A stretch of DNA of 64,000 nucleotides from assembly GCF_900090225.1 (NCBI RefSeq), contig NZ_FMHY01000002.1, forward strand, positions 3,782,001-3,846,000. The letters are read 5' to 3'. Below are positions 18,086 to 26,665 of this stretch, one piece after another (positions within the stretch are counted from its first letter, which is position 1; each line of letters opens with the position of its first letter). Origin of the DNA: Micromonospora eburnea (GTDB lineage Bacteria > Actinomycetota > Actinomycetes > Mycobacteriales > Micromonosporaceae). The notes under the pieces are model-generated. The model did not search any database and was not told the origin of the DNA. It saw nothing but the letters and a program-made list of their open reading frames with translations. The translations under genes were made by a program, and so were the position numbers.

Positions 18086-18424
18086 GGTGTCCGCGATCGC
18101 GAACACAAACGACGTTAGGGACGATTTCGGATGATCGCCCACTTCTTGTGAAGTTCTTCACCCGGCCGGGCGAAGGCGTCGCGGACGAGTTGCGCACCGT
18201 CCGAAGGTGCCTTACAAGCCGCCTCAGCCGGAGACGGCAAAGCCGAAAAACCACCCTCTCCCTTCAGGACGGTGGCGGTCGGCCCACCAGGCATTTACCA
18301 GCCCCATCGCAACGGCCGATTGTGAACGACCTGTCGGTTCCGGGAGCGGCGGACGCGACGCCGGCGGCGCCGACTACCGTGGCGGGGTCCGGCGCGATCG
18401 CCGGGCCGGCTGAGCAGGCGGAGA

Positions 18425-19996
18425 ATGATGACCGACTACGGACACGAACTGGTTTTCGGGGGCTTCCTCACCCCCACCGCGGCCCGACCGGAGCAGGTGG
18501 TGGCGCTGGCCAAGCTCTGCGAGCAGGCCGGCCTCGACCTGGTCACCTTCCAGGACCATCCGTACCAGCCGGGTTTCCTGGACACCTGGACGCTGATGTC
18601 GTTCGTGGCCGCGGCGACCAGTCGGGTCCGGCTGGCCGGCAACGTGCTCAACCTGCCCCTGCGCCAGCCGGTGGTGCTGGCGCGCAGCGTGGCCAGTCTG
18701 GACCTGCTCACCGGCGGCCGGGTCGAGCTGGGGCTCGGGGCCGGCGCGTTCTGGGAGGCGATCGAGGCGGTCGGCGGGCGACGGCTGAGCCCCGGGCAGG
18801 CGGTGGACGCCCTCGACGAGGCGATCCGGGTGATCCGCGAGGTCTGGGACGCCGATCGGCGCGGCATGGTCCGGGTCGAGGGCGAGCACTACCGGGTGGT
18901 CGGGGCGAAGCGGGGGCCGTCACCGGCCCACCCGGTGGGGATCTGGGTGGGCGCGTACAAGCCGCGGATGTTGCGGCTGGTCGGCCGCGCGGCGGACGGC
19001 TGGCTGCCGTCGCTGTCGTACCTGCCGAACGGGCCGGCGGAGTTGCCGGAGCTGAACACGCTGATCGACGAGGGCGCCGAGGCGGCCGGCCGCGACCCTC
19101 GCGCGGTGCGGCGGCTGCTCAACGTCTCCGGCCGGTTCGCCCGGTCCTCCACCGGTTTCCTGGCCGGGCCTCCCGCGCAGTGGGTGGAGGAACTGGCCGG
19201 GCTCACCCTGGACCTCGGCATCTCCACGTTCATCCTCGGCGCCGACGACCCCACCACGATCCAACTCTTCGCGCAGGAGGTGGCGCCCGCGGTCCGCGAA
19301 CTGGTCGCCGCCGAACGCACCGAACCCGGCACCCGCGCCGCGGCCACCGAGGAACAACGCGAGGCGGTCGAGGCCGGCGGCGCCGCCGCGCTCGCCGTCG
19401 CCCCCACCCCCGACCCCGGGGTACGACTGACCGACCATCAGCTCTGGGACGAGTCGACCCGCCCGGCCGCCCCGCCCGCTCCGGCCGGCCACGTCTACAC
19501 CCCGCACGCCCAGGCCGTCGGGGCGCACCTGGTGGACGTGCACGACCACCTGCGGCAGGAGCTGTCGCAGGTGCGCGACCTGCTCGAACAGGTCAAGCGC
19601 GGAGTCGTCTCCGCCGGCGCGGCCCGGGCCGTGCTCAACCAGATGACCATGCGGCAGAACAACTGGACGCTGGGGGCGTACTGCGCCGCGTACTGCACGG
19701 TGGTCACCCAGCACCACGGGCTGGAGGACAACTCGATCTTCCCGCATCTGCGACGCGCGGAGCCCGGGCTGGGCCCGGTGCTCGACCGCCTGGAGGCGGA
19801 GCACGTGGTGATCCACGACGTGGTGGAGGGAGTGGACCGCGCCCTGGTCGACCTGATCCGCAACCCGGGGGACTTCACCCGGCTTCAACAGGCGGTGGAT
19901 GTCCTCACCGACACCCTGCTGTCGCACCTGTCCTACGAGGAGCGCGAGATCGTGGAGCCGCTGGCCCGCCACGGCTTCTACGCCGGCCAGGTCTGA
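18425..19996 (+). CDS. LLM-class flavin-dependent oxidoreductase fused to a hemerythrin domain
   Basis: This is a 523-residue two-domain protein. Residues ~5-300 are a luciferase-like (F420 or FMN-dependent) TIM barrel, with LVTFQDHPYQPGFLDTWT, ARSVASLDLLTGGRVELGLGAG and HPVGIWVGAYKPRML. After an Ala/Pro-rich linker, residues ~365-515 form a hemerythrin-like four-helix bundle with iron-ligand candidates in LVDVHDHLR, VTQHHGLEDNSIFPHL, EAEHVVIHDVVE and LLSHLSYEERE. The first domain probably oxidises a small molecule; the second could sense O2, NO or iron. Domains in this order on one chain are less usual than separate genes. ATG follows GGCGGAGA. Confidence 0.85.
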   Translation: MMTDYGHELVFGGFLTPTAARPEQVVALAKLCEQAGLDLVTFQDHPYQPGFLDTWTLMSFVAAATSRVRLAGNVLNLPLRQPVVLARSVASLDLLTGGRVELGLGAGAFWEAIEAVGGRRLSPGQAVDALDEAIRVIREVWDADRRGMVRVEGEHYRVVGAKRGPSPAHPVGIWVGAYKPRMLRLVGRAADGWLPSLSYLPNGPAELPELNTLIDEGAEAAGRDPRAVRRLLNVSGRFARSSTGFLAGPPAQWVEELAGLTLDLGISTFILGADDPTTIQLFAQEVAPAVRELVAAERTEPGTRAAATEEQREAVEAGGAAALAVAPTPDPGVRLTDHQLWDESTRPAAPPAPAGHVYTPHAQAVGAHLVDVHDHLRQELSQVRDLLEQVKRGVVSAGAARAVLNQMTMRQNNWTLGAYCAAYCTVVTQHHGLEDNSIFPHLRRAEPGLGPVLDRLEAEHVVIHDVVEGVDRALVDLIRNPGDFTRLQQAVDVLTDTLLSHLSYEEREIVEPLARHGFYAGQV

Positions 19997-20118
19997 CGCC
20001 TCGAAGGCCGCGCGACCCCGGCGTCCGGCAGTCGCAGACCGCCCCATCACACCGACCGATCCTCACATTAGCGCAGGTCAGATAGGTCGAGCTACGGTTG
20101 GCCGCAGAGGTGATGGCA

Positions 20119-21126
20119 ATGGCTGTGATCTATGCCGACCTGTCGTACCACGACTGGAACCGCGTCAAGGGCGAGTTCAACTGGACCGCGGTTCTCCGGG
20201 CCACCTCCCCCGTCCTGTGCCTGCGGGCAACCTACGGCGACCCGCAGGGATTCAACCCGCCCAGCCCACATGTCAGCGAGATGGCACAGGGTGCGAACCG
20301 CGCGGGCTTCGACGTGATCGGCGGCTACCACAACCTGATCAGAGGCGACCAGGCCAGCACCAACCGGCAGGTCGACTACCTGCGTCGCACCCTCGACGGG
20401 ATCGGCGCGGTGTGGGCGATGCTCGACGTCGAGCGTTACCCGGAGCTGGTCGCCAACGGACTGTGGCCGCGCTTCGACGACGTACGCCGGTTCGTGAACC
20501 GCTGGCACGCCGTCGACCAGCGGGTGCTGGCGATCTACCTACCGAAGTGGAACTGGGACGGAAACCTCGGCCGGCCCGATCTCCGGCCGCTCAACGCACC
20601 CCTGGTCGCCAGCGACTACGGCAGCAACCCCACCGGCACACCCGCCGCCGTCTACGCGCGGGGCGGTGGGGACGGCGGCCGGGGCTGGGCCGCGTACGGC
20701 GGGGTGACCCCGTCGATCTGGCAGTACGGGTCGAACGTGACCTGCCCCGGCGCGTCCGGCCAGACCGACTGCAACGCATACCGCGGCACGCTCGCCCAAC
20801 TGCGAGCCCTGTTGACGAAGGACGACACCATGACCCCCGCCGAGTTCTCCGCGATCCTGTCCGACCCGACCGTCGCCGCGCAGATGCGCAGGCTGCCCTG
20901 GCAGTACACCGGTGGCGGCCTCCCCGCCGGCATGTCGGCGCTGAGCGTGCTCAACGACCTCTACCAGACCACCCATGCCGCACCGACCGCCGCCGCGATC
21001 GCCGCGGCGACCGTACAGGCGCTCGGCGGGCAGTCCCCGGCCGACGCCGCCACCGCGATCGTCGCCGCGATCGGCAAGGAAAAGGCCGCGGCCCTCGCCG
21101 CGGCCCTCGCCACGGCCAGCCAGTGA
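20119..21126 (+). CDS. GH25-like lysozyme/endolysin-like protein
   Basis: This 335-residue protein has an N-terminal domain resembling glycoside hydrolase family 25 (muramidase) barrels. It starts VIYADLSYHDWNRVKG, then has CLRATYGDPQGFNPP, GFDVIGGYHNL and AMLDVERYP, where the acidic pair would be catalytic. The ~100-residue C-terminal part is Ala-rich and helical. No signal peptide is visible, which resembles phage endolysins that exit through holins. The ATG at 20119 has AGAGGTGAT at a good distance; an in-frame TTG at 20098 has no site. No other phage gene is nearby. Peptidoglycan hydrolysis is inferred. Confidence 0.65.
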   Translation: MAVIYADLSYHDWNRVKGEFNWTAVLRATSPVLCLRATYGDPQGFNPPSPHVSEMAQGANRAGFDVIGGYHNLIRGDQASTNRQVDYLRRTLDGIGAVWAMLDVERYPELVANGLWPRFDDVRRFVNRWHAVDQRVLAIYLPKWNWDGNLGRPDLRPLNAPLVASDYGSNPTGTPAAVYARGGGDGGRGWAAYGGVTPSIWQYGSNVTCPGASGQTDCNAYRGTLAQLRALLTKDDTMTPAEFSAILSDPTVAAQMRRLPWQYTGGGLPAGMSALSVLNDLYQTTHAAPTAAAIAAATVQALGGQSPADAATAIVAAIGKEKAAALAAALATASQ

Positions 21127-21159
21127 ATGGTGGGGGTCGTCGCCGGGAGGTGACCCCGC

Positions 21160-21187
21160 CCGGCCGCGGCGTGGCTGCCGCGGCCGG
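21160..21187. terminator. Convergent hairpin terminator (GH25-like / htpG)
   Basis: Arms CCGGCCGCGG (21160-21169) and CCGCGGCCGG (21178-21187) flank an 8-nt loop in the 73-bp gap between convergent genes. Confidence 0.6.
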
Positions 21188-21199
21188 CGGAGGCGACGA

Positions 21200-23092
21200 C
21201 TACAGCGCCCGGGCGAGCCGGTCGGCGAGGATCCGGGTGAACCGGGACGGGTCGGCCAGTTCCCCGCCCTCGGCGAGCAGGGCCATGCCGTAGAGCAGCT
21301 CGGCGGTCTCGCCGAGGGCGCTCTGGTCGCCGCCCTGCTCGTGCGCCTTACGCAGCCCGGTGACCAGCGGGTGGGTCGGGTTGAGTTCGAGGATCCGCTT
21401 GACCTGCGGCACCTCCTGCCCCATCGCCCGGTACATCTTCTCCAGCGTCGGCGTCATGTCGTGCGCGTCGCCGACGACGCAGGCGGGCGAGGTGGTCAGC
21501 CGCGAGGAGAGCCGGACCTCCTTGACGCTGTCCGCGAGCGCGCCGCTCATCCAGGTGAGCAGATCGGCGTACTCCTTGCGCTCGGTCTCGGCCTTCTCCT
21601 TCTCCTCGTCGGTCTCCAGGTCGACCTGGCCCTTGGCCACCGAGCGCAGCGTCTTCCCGTCGTACTGGCCGACCCGCTCGACCCAGACCTCGTCGACCGG
21701 GTCGGTCAGGATCAGCACCTCGTAGCCCTTGGCCCGGAACGCCTCCAGGTGCGGCGAGTTCTCGATGGTGGCCCGGTTCTCGCCGGTGGCGTAGTAGATC
21801 TCGGTCTGGCCGTCCTTCATCCGCTCGACGTAGTCGCGCAGCGTGGTCAGCTCGGCCGGATCGTGGGTGGAGGCGGCCCGGACCAGGTCGAGCAGGGCTT
21901 CGGTGTTGTCCGGGTCTTCGAGCAGCCCCTCCTTGACCGCCGCGCCGAACTCGGCCCAGAAGGTGCGGTAGGACTCGGCCGACATCTCCTTGAGGGTGGC
22001 GAGGACCTTCTTGACCAGCCGGCGGCGGACGGCGCGGATCTGCCGGTCCTGCTGGAGGATCTCCCGGGAAATGTTCAGCGACAGGTCGTGCGCGTCCACC
22101 ACACCCTTGACGAAGCGCAGGTAGTTGGGCATCAGCGCGTCGCAGTCGTCCATGATGAACACGCGCTTGACATAGAGCTGCACGCCGCGCCGGCCCTGTG
22201 GGGAGAAGAGATCGAGCGGGGCGTGCGACGGCAGGAAGAGCAGGGCCTCGTACTCGAAGGTGCCCTCGCCCCGCATGTGGATGGTCTCCAGGGGGTCGGC
22301 CCAGTCGTGCGCGACGTGCCGGTAGAACTCCTTGTACTCGGCCTCGTCGACCTCGTCGCGCGAGCGGGCCCAGAGCGCCTTCATCGAGTTGAGCGTCTGC
22401 TCCTCGCGGGTGGTGGCGCCGTCCTCGCCCGACCGTTCCACGGTCATCCGGATCGGCCAGGCGATGAAGTTGGAGTAGCGCTTGACGATCTCCCGGATCG
22501 TCCACTCGGCGGTGTAGTCGTGCAGGTTGTCCTCGTCGTCGGCGGGCTTGAGGTGCAGGGTGACCGAGGTGCCCTGCGGGGCCTCGTCGACCGCCTCCAC
22601 GGAGTAGGTCCCCTCGCCGGTGGACTCCCAGCGGGTGCCGCCGCTCTGCCCGGCGCGGCGGGTCAGCAGGGTGACCTTGTCGGCCACCATGAACGTGGCG
22701 TAGAAGCCAACACCGAACTGGCCGATCAGCTCCTGATTGGCGGCGGCGTCCTTCGACTCGCGCAGCTTGCGCAGCAGCTCGGCGGTGCCGGACTTGGCGA
22801 TCGTGCCGATCAGCCCGACCACCTCGTCGCGGGACATGCCGATACCGTTGTCCCGCACGGTCAGCGTGCGGGCCTCCTTGTCGACCTCGATCTCGATGTG
22901 CAGGTCTTCCGTGTCGACCGTGAGGTCCTTGTCGACCAGCGACTCCAGCCGCACCTTGTCCAGCGCGTCGGACGCGTTCGAGATGAGTTCGCGCAGGAAG
23001 ACGTCCTTGTTCGAGTAGATTGAGTGGACCATCAGCAGAAGCAGCTGACGAGCCTCGGCCTGGAACTCCAACGTCTCGACCCGGTCGCTCAC
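21200..23092 (-). CDS. htpG: Molecular chaperone HtpG (Hsp90)
   Basis: This 630-residue bacterial Hsp90 is complete. The N-terminal GHKL ATPase domain has YSNKDVFLRELISNASDALDK, TVRDNGIGMSRDEV and IGQFGVGFYATFMVADKV; the middle domain contains LDLFSPQGRRGVQLYVKRVF and the conserved LNISREILQQ; the C-terminal dimerisation domain follows and lacks the eukaryotic MEEVD tail. It is an ATP-dependent cytoplasmic chaperone. The GTG at 23092 is preceded by AAAGGAG. The gene appears to be transcribed alone, divergent from the alpha/beta hydrolase gene. Confidence 0.97.
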   Translation of the reverse strand: MSDRVETLEFQAEARQLLLLMVHSIYSNKDVFLRELISNASDALDKVRLESLVDKDLTVDTEDLHIEIEVDKEARTLTVRDNGIGMSRDEVVGLIGTIAKSGTAELLRKLRESKDAAANQELIGQFGVGFYATFMVADKVTLLTRRAGQSGGTRWESTGEGTYSVEAVDEAPQGTSVTLHLKPADDEDNLHDYTAEWTIREIVKRYSNFIAWPIRMTVERSGEDGATTREEQTLNSMKALWARSRDEVDEAEYKEFYRHVAHDWADPLETIHMRGEGTFEYEALLFLPSHAPLDLFSPQGRRGVQLYVKRVFIMDDCDALMPNYLRFVKGVVDAHDLSLNISREILQQDRQIRAVRRRLVKKVLATLKEMSAESYRTFWAEFGAAVKEGLLEDPDNTEALLDLVRAASTHDPAELTTLRDYVERMKDGQTEIYYATGENRATIENSPHLEAFRAKGYEVLILTDPVDEVWVERVGQYDGKTLRSVAKGQVDLETDEEKEKAETERKEYADLLTWMSGALADSVKEVRLSSRLTTSPACVVGDAHDMTPTLEKMYRAMGQEVPQVKRILELNPTHPLVTGLRKAHEQGGDQSALGETAELLYGMALLAEGGELADPSRFTRILADRLARAL

Positions 23093-23240
23093 ACCGACTC
23101 CTTTCCACCTGGCGAGGATTCCGCCGGAAAGGATACGAGGCGTGACGGCGGTGGCACAGCCGGGTCGTACGGGTGGGCACCGAGCCGACGATGCCCTCAC
23201 CCAGCGCGACACTTACGAACGACATCCGCGTTTGCGGTGA

Positions 23241-23261
23241 ATACTCCTTTCGCCGGAGTAT
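23241..23261. promoter_or_regulatory. Inverted repeat in the htpG / hydrolase divergent region
   Basis: ATACTCC (23241-23247) and GGAGTAT (23255-23261) flank a 7-nt spacer, 68 bp upstream of the hydrolase start and ~150 bp upstream of htpG. It is a candidate operator of a dimeric regulator. It does not match the CIRCE or HAIR elements I know for heat-shock genes. Confidence 0.4.
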
Positions 23262-23328
23262 CCCGTCTTCGTCCGTTAGCTTCGAGGGCACGCACGGGCT
23301 CCCTGAGCACGGACAGAGGTGACTTGCG

Positions 23329-24204
23329 GTGTTCGACGGGTTCGAGGAGTTCGACCTGACGACGTCGGGTACGACGATTCACGGCCGCCGCGGCGGTAGC
23401 GGGCCTCCCGTCCTCCTGCTGCACGGCATTCCCGAGACGCACCTCATGTGGCACCGGGTGGCGCCCCGGCTCGCCGAGCACCACACCGTCGTCGCCACCG
23501 ACCTACGGGGCTACGGCGACAGCGGCAAACCGCCGAGCACCGCGGACCACGAGCCCTACAGCATGCGCGCGATCGCTCGCGACCAGCTCGAAGTCATGCG
23601 GGGGCTCGGCTATCACCAGTTCCGACTTGTCGGCCATGATCGCGGCGCGCGGTGCGCGTACCGGCTCGCGTTGGACGCTCCGGACGCGGTCACCCGGCTG
23701 GCCGTCCTGGATGTCGTGCCCACCGGCGACGCCTATCGCCGGGCGGACATGCGGTTCAGCCTCGGGTACTGGGTGTGGTCCTTCCTGGCGGCACCGGAGC
23801 CGGTGCCCGAGCAGCTCATCGGCGCGGCGCCCGACGTCCTGGTCAACTACATGCTCGACAGTTGGCCGGAGGTGAAAGACGTGTTCCCGGCCGAGATACG
23901 GGCGGAGTACGTACGGAAGTTCACCGATCCCGCGACCGTGCACGCCATCTGTGAGGAGTACCGGGCGTCGACGACCCTGGACTACCAGCACGACGAGGCC
24001 GACCGGGGCAACCGGAAGATCACCTGCCCGGTGCTCTGTCTCTGGGGCCGGCAGGGACTGGTCGCCGCGTTGTACGACGATCCGCTGGCCATCTGGCGAG
24101 AGTGGGCCGACGACGTTCGTGGCGAGCCCGTTCCCGTCGGGCACTTCATCCCGGAGGAAGCCCCCGAACAGACCGCCCGGCAGCTCCTGGACTTCCTCGG
24201 TTAG
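23329..24204 (+). CDS. Alpha/beta hydrolase, haloacetate dehalogenase-like
   Basis: This 291-residue cytoplasmic alpha/beta hydrolase has the oxyanion motif LLLHGIPETHLMW, and the nucleophile elbow reads GHDRGAR, so the nucleophile is Asp104 rather than serine. The late histidine is in VGHFIPEE. An aspartate elbow with HDRG is typical of fluoroacetate/haloacetate dehalogenases and soluble epoxide hydrolases; the sequence around it is closest to the haloacetate dehalogenase group. It begins at GTG 23329 in GTGTTCGACGGG. It would hydrolyse a carbon-halogen bond or epoxide; the substrate cannot be told from the sequence. Confidence 0.8.
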   Translation: MFDGFEEFDLTTSGTTIHGRRGGSGPPVLLLHGIPETHLMWHRVAPRLAEHHTVVATDLRGYGDSGKPPSTADHEPYSMRAIARDQLEVMRGLGYHQFRLVGHDRGARCAYRLALDAPDAVTRLAVLDVVPTGDAYRRADMRFSLGYWVWSFLAAPEPVPEQLIGAAPDVLVNYMLDSWPEVKDVFPAEIRAEYVRKFTDPATVHAICEEYRASTTLDYQHDEADRGNRKITCPVLCLWGRQGLVAALYDDPLAIWREWADDVRGEPVPVGHFIPEEAPEQTARQLLDFLG

Positions 24205-24224
24205 CCGCCAAGAGCCGAACCCAC

Positions 24225-24237
24225 CTGGTCCAACCAG
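24225..24237. promoter_or_regulatory. FadR/GntR-type operator upstream of the GntR gene
   Basis: CTGGTCCAACCAG is a 5-bp inverted repeat with a 3-bp spacer. It fits the half-site pattern GT-N3-AC recognised by FadR-subfamily GntR proteins, and it lies 36 bp before the GntR start, directly next to a TTGACG -35-like box (24238-24243). Autoregulation of the following gene set is likely. Confidence 0.5.
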
Positions 24238-24273
24238 TTGACGGGTTGATGTGTCGGAGGCCACACTGCCGAC

Positions 24274-24996
24274 GTGACGTTCGCCCCCGTTCCCCGCGCC
24301 TCGGTCTCCGACCACGTCTTCGGCCAGCTCCGCGACGCCATCCTCAGCGGCCGCTACCGGCCCGAGGAGACGCTGCCCGGCGAACGCGAGCTGGCTGCCG
24401 CGTTCGCGGTCAACCGGCACGCCGTCCGGGAGGCGCTGCGCCGGCTCCAACAGCTCGGCCTGGTCCGGGTCAGCCAGGGCGACGCGACCCGGGTGCTGGA
24501 CTGGCGGGTGCACGCCGGGCTGGACCTGGCGCTCTCGCTGGCCCGGTCCGCAGACGTACTCCCGGTCGAGACGCTGGTCCGCGACATGCTGGAGATGCGG
24601 GCCTGCGTCGGCATCGACGCCGCCCGGCTCTGCGCCGAACGCGGCGACCCGGCGGTCACCGCCGCCCTGGTCCAGGCCGCCGAGGAGTACGCCTTGCTCA
24701 CGCCCGACCTGCCCCGGATGGACGAGGCCAACATCGCGGTCTGGCGGCTGATCGTGCGAGGCAGCGGTAACACCGCCTACCTACTGGCCTTCAACAGCCT
24801 GGTGGCCGGCGCCTTCGCCCTCGGCGAGGTCCCGCCCGACGCGCGCGCCGCCGAACTGCTCGACGTCGCCGGGCATCGCCGGCTCGCCGCCGCCATCGCG
24901 GCCGGCCAGGGCGCGGAAGCCGCTCGGCACGCCCAGGCCCTGTTGACCGCCCCGGTCACCACCCCCACCACCCCCGTCCCCCGAAGGGAAGCCTGA
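24274..24996 (+). CDS. GntR family transcriptional regulator (FadR-type)
   Basis: This 240-residue regulator has an N-terminal winged helix-turn-helix (about residues 10-75: LRDAILSGRYRPEETLPGERE, FAVNRHAVREALRRLQQLGL) and a helical C-terminal effector-binding domain of FCD type (about 85-225). It starts at GTG 24274; a GGAGG is 13 nt upstream, too far to be optimal. It leads a tight three-gene run with the hydroxylase (2-bp gap) and lysoplasmalogenase genes, so it probably controls them. Its likely operator lies just upstream. Confidence 0.85.
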   Translation: MTFAPVPRASVSDHVFGQLRDAILSGRYRPEETLPGERELAAAFAVNRHAVREALRRLQQLGLVRVSQGDATRVLDWRVHAGLDLALSLARSADVLPVETLVRDMLEMRACVGIDAARLCAERGDPAVTAALVQAAEEYALLTPDLPRMDEANIAVWRLIVRGSGNTAYLLAFNSLVAGAFALGEVPPDARAAELLDVAGHRRLAAAIAAGQGAEAARHAQALLTAPVTTPTTPVPRREA

Positions 24997-24998
24997 GC

Positions 24999-25826
24999 AT
25001 GATCCCCGCCGTGCTCTACGCCGTCCCGGCGTTCCTGTTGCTCGTCATCATCGAGGCGGTCTCCTACCGGTTCCTCCCCGACGACGACGAACGCGGCTAC
25101 GAACTGCGCGACACCACCACCAGCCTGTCGATGGGCCTGGGCAGCCAGCTCATCGGCGTGCCGTGGAAACTGCTGACCGCCGGCCTCTACGCGGCGCTGT
25201 GGCTGGTGGCGCCGATCCACCTCTCCCCCGGCGACTGGTGGACCTGGGTGATCGTCTTCTTCGCCGACGACATCGCCTACTACTGGTTCCACCGGCTGCA
25301 CCACGAGGTACGCGTGCTCTGGGCCAGCCACGTGGTGCACCACTCCAGCGTCTACTACAACCTCTCCACGGCGCTGCGGCAGAGCTGGACCCCGATGACC
25401 TCGCTGCCGTTCTGGCTGCCCCTGGCGCTGCTCGGCATCCCGCCATGGATGATCTTCCTACAGCAGTCGATCAGCCTGCTGTACCAGTTCTTCCTGCACA
25501 CCGAGCGGATCAACGTGCTGCCCCGACCGATCGAGCTGCTGTTCAACACGCCGTCGCACCACCGGGTCCACCACGGCTCCAACGCCGAGTACCTGGACCT
25601 CAACTACGGTGGCATCCTCATCGTCTGGGACCGGCTCTTCGGCACCTTCGAGCCGGAACGGGCCGCCGTCCGGTACGGGCTGACCAAGAACATCAACACG
25701 TACAACCCACTGCGGGTGGCCACGCACGAGTTCGCCGCGATCTGGGCCGACGCCCGTGCCGCCCGTACCTGGCGGCACCGCCTCGGCTACGTCTTCGGCC
25801 GTCCCGGTTGGCAGCCGGCCCGATGA
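24999..25826 (+). CDS. Sterol desaturase / fatty acid hydroxylase superfamily membrane protein
   Basis: This 275-residue integral membrane di-iron enzyme carries the eight-histidine signature: YYWFHRLHHEV (about residues 92-102), SHVVHHSS (about 109-116) and SHHRVHHGS (about 187-195). At least four hydrophobic segments surround them. Family members hydroxylate or desaturate sterols, carotenoids and fatty acids, and one branch (alkylglycerol monooxygenase) cleaves ether lipids. The ATG at 24999 follows a good AAGGGAAG site, 2 bp after the GntR stop, and the next gene overlaps by 4 bp. The substrate is unknown; the lysoplasmalogenase neighbour hints at ether lipids. Confidence 0.85.
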   Translation: MIPAVLYAVPAFLLLVIIEAVSYRFLPDDDERGYELRDTTTSLSMGLGSQLIGVPWKLLTAGLYAALWLVAPIHLSPGDWWTWVIVFFADDIAYYWFHRLHHEVRVLWASHVVHHSSVYYNLSTALRQSWTPMTSLPFWLPLALLGIPPWMIFLQQSISLLYQFFLHTERINVLPRPIELLFNTPSHHRVHHGSNAEYLDLNYGGILIVWDRLFGTFEPERAAVRYGLTKNINTYNPLRVATHEFAAIWADARAARTWRHRLGYVFGRPGWQPAR

Positions 25827-26473
25827 GGCGTCCCTGGCTGCCCCTGTTCGGGCTCGCCACGGTGGTCGAACTGGTCGGCGTCGCGCTGGACTCGACCGCC
25901 ACGGAGTGGCTGGCCAAACCGCTGCTGGCGCCGCTGCTGCTGGCGTACCTCTGGTCGGCACGGCGGCGGGTCGACGGCGTCGCGGTCGGCCTGGTGTTCG
26001 CCACCGCCGGGGACGTGGCCCTGCTGGTGCCGGGTCAGACCGCGTTCCTGGCCGGCATGGGCTGTTTCCTGGTCACCCAGCTCGCCCTACTCACCGCGTT
26101 CCTCCGGCACCGCCGGCCGCCGGTCGTGGCGGCGCTGGCGTACCTGGTGGTCTGGGCGGGGGCGAACGCCCTGCTCCAGGGCACACTGGGGGCACTCTGG
26201 CTGCCGGTGCTCGGCTACAGCCTGGCGCTGTCCCTGATGGCCGCCGCCGCGACCGGGGTGTCCCGGCGGGTGGCGATCGGCGGGGCGCTCTTCCTCGGGT
26301 CGGACCTGCTGATCGGGCTCGGTGCCGCGGGCATCCACCTGCCCGGCCAGGGCCTGCTGGTGATGTCGACGTACGCGGCGGCCCTGCTGCTGATCACCAC
26401 CGGCTGGGTCACCGCGACGAACGCCGCCGACCGCCCGTCGCCGGTCCGGCGTGATCCACTCCAGATCGCCTGA
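25823..26473 (+). CDS. Lysoplasmalogenase (YhhN/TMEM86 family)
   Basis: This 216-residue multi-pass membrane protein has about eight hydrophobic helices and the YhhN/TMEM86 family pattern: AKPLLAPLLLAYLW, an aspartate in VFATAGDVALLVPG, AGMGCFLVTQ, and a second aspartate in GGALFLGSDLLIGL. The family hydrolyses the vinyl-ether bond of lysoplasmalogens. The ATG overlaps the hydroxylase stop by 4 bp, so the two genes are translationally coupled under the GntR regulator. Together they suggest a lipid-remodelling pathway. Enzyme activity of bacterial YhhN proteins is less firmly established than for the animal ones. Confidence 0.8.
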   Translation: MRRPWLPLFGLATVVELVGVALDSTATEWLAKPLLAPLLLAYLWSARRRVDGVAVGLVFATAGDVALLVPGQTAFLAGMGCFLVTQLALLTAFLRHRRPPVVAALAYLVVWAGANALLQGTLGALWLPVLGYSLALSLMAAAATGVSRRVAIGGALFLGSDLLIGLGAAGIHLPGQGLLVMSTYAAALLLITTGWVTATNAADRPSPVRRDPLQIA

Positions 26474-26572
26474 CTGACGCAAGAAGATGACCCACGCGAA
26501 CGCTCCGTCCGCCCGGTCGAAAGTCGCTTGCGGCGCTCGGTGGGCTCCGCGAGGGTGGTGCCATGACGTTCT

Positions 26573-26633
26573 GACGGCAGCACCCTCCAGCACTCTGATG
26601 CCCCACGGCACCGATCGGTGCCGTGCTGCCGTC
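26573..26633. promoter_or_regulatory. Nested inverted repeats upstream of rtcB
   Basis: A perfect 22-bp palindrome (26604-26625, arms CACGGCACCGA / TCGGTGCCGTG) sits 40 bp before the probable rtcB start. A second pair, GACGGCAGCAC (26573-26583) and GTGCTGCCGTC (26623-26633), encloses it and shares three bases with its right arm. It could be an operator, a terminator for the upstream operon, or alternative leader hairpins. No T tract follows. Confidence 0.55.
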
Positions 26634-26665
26634 TGCCCACACCCTTCTGCCAGAAGCGAGCGTCT

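Noticed and set aside
20119..21126. Prophage remnant, suggested by the endolysin-like gene.
   Set aside because: No integrase, capsid, tail, holin or attachment repeats nearby; the flanks are ordinary chromosomal genes such as htpG.
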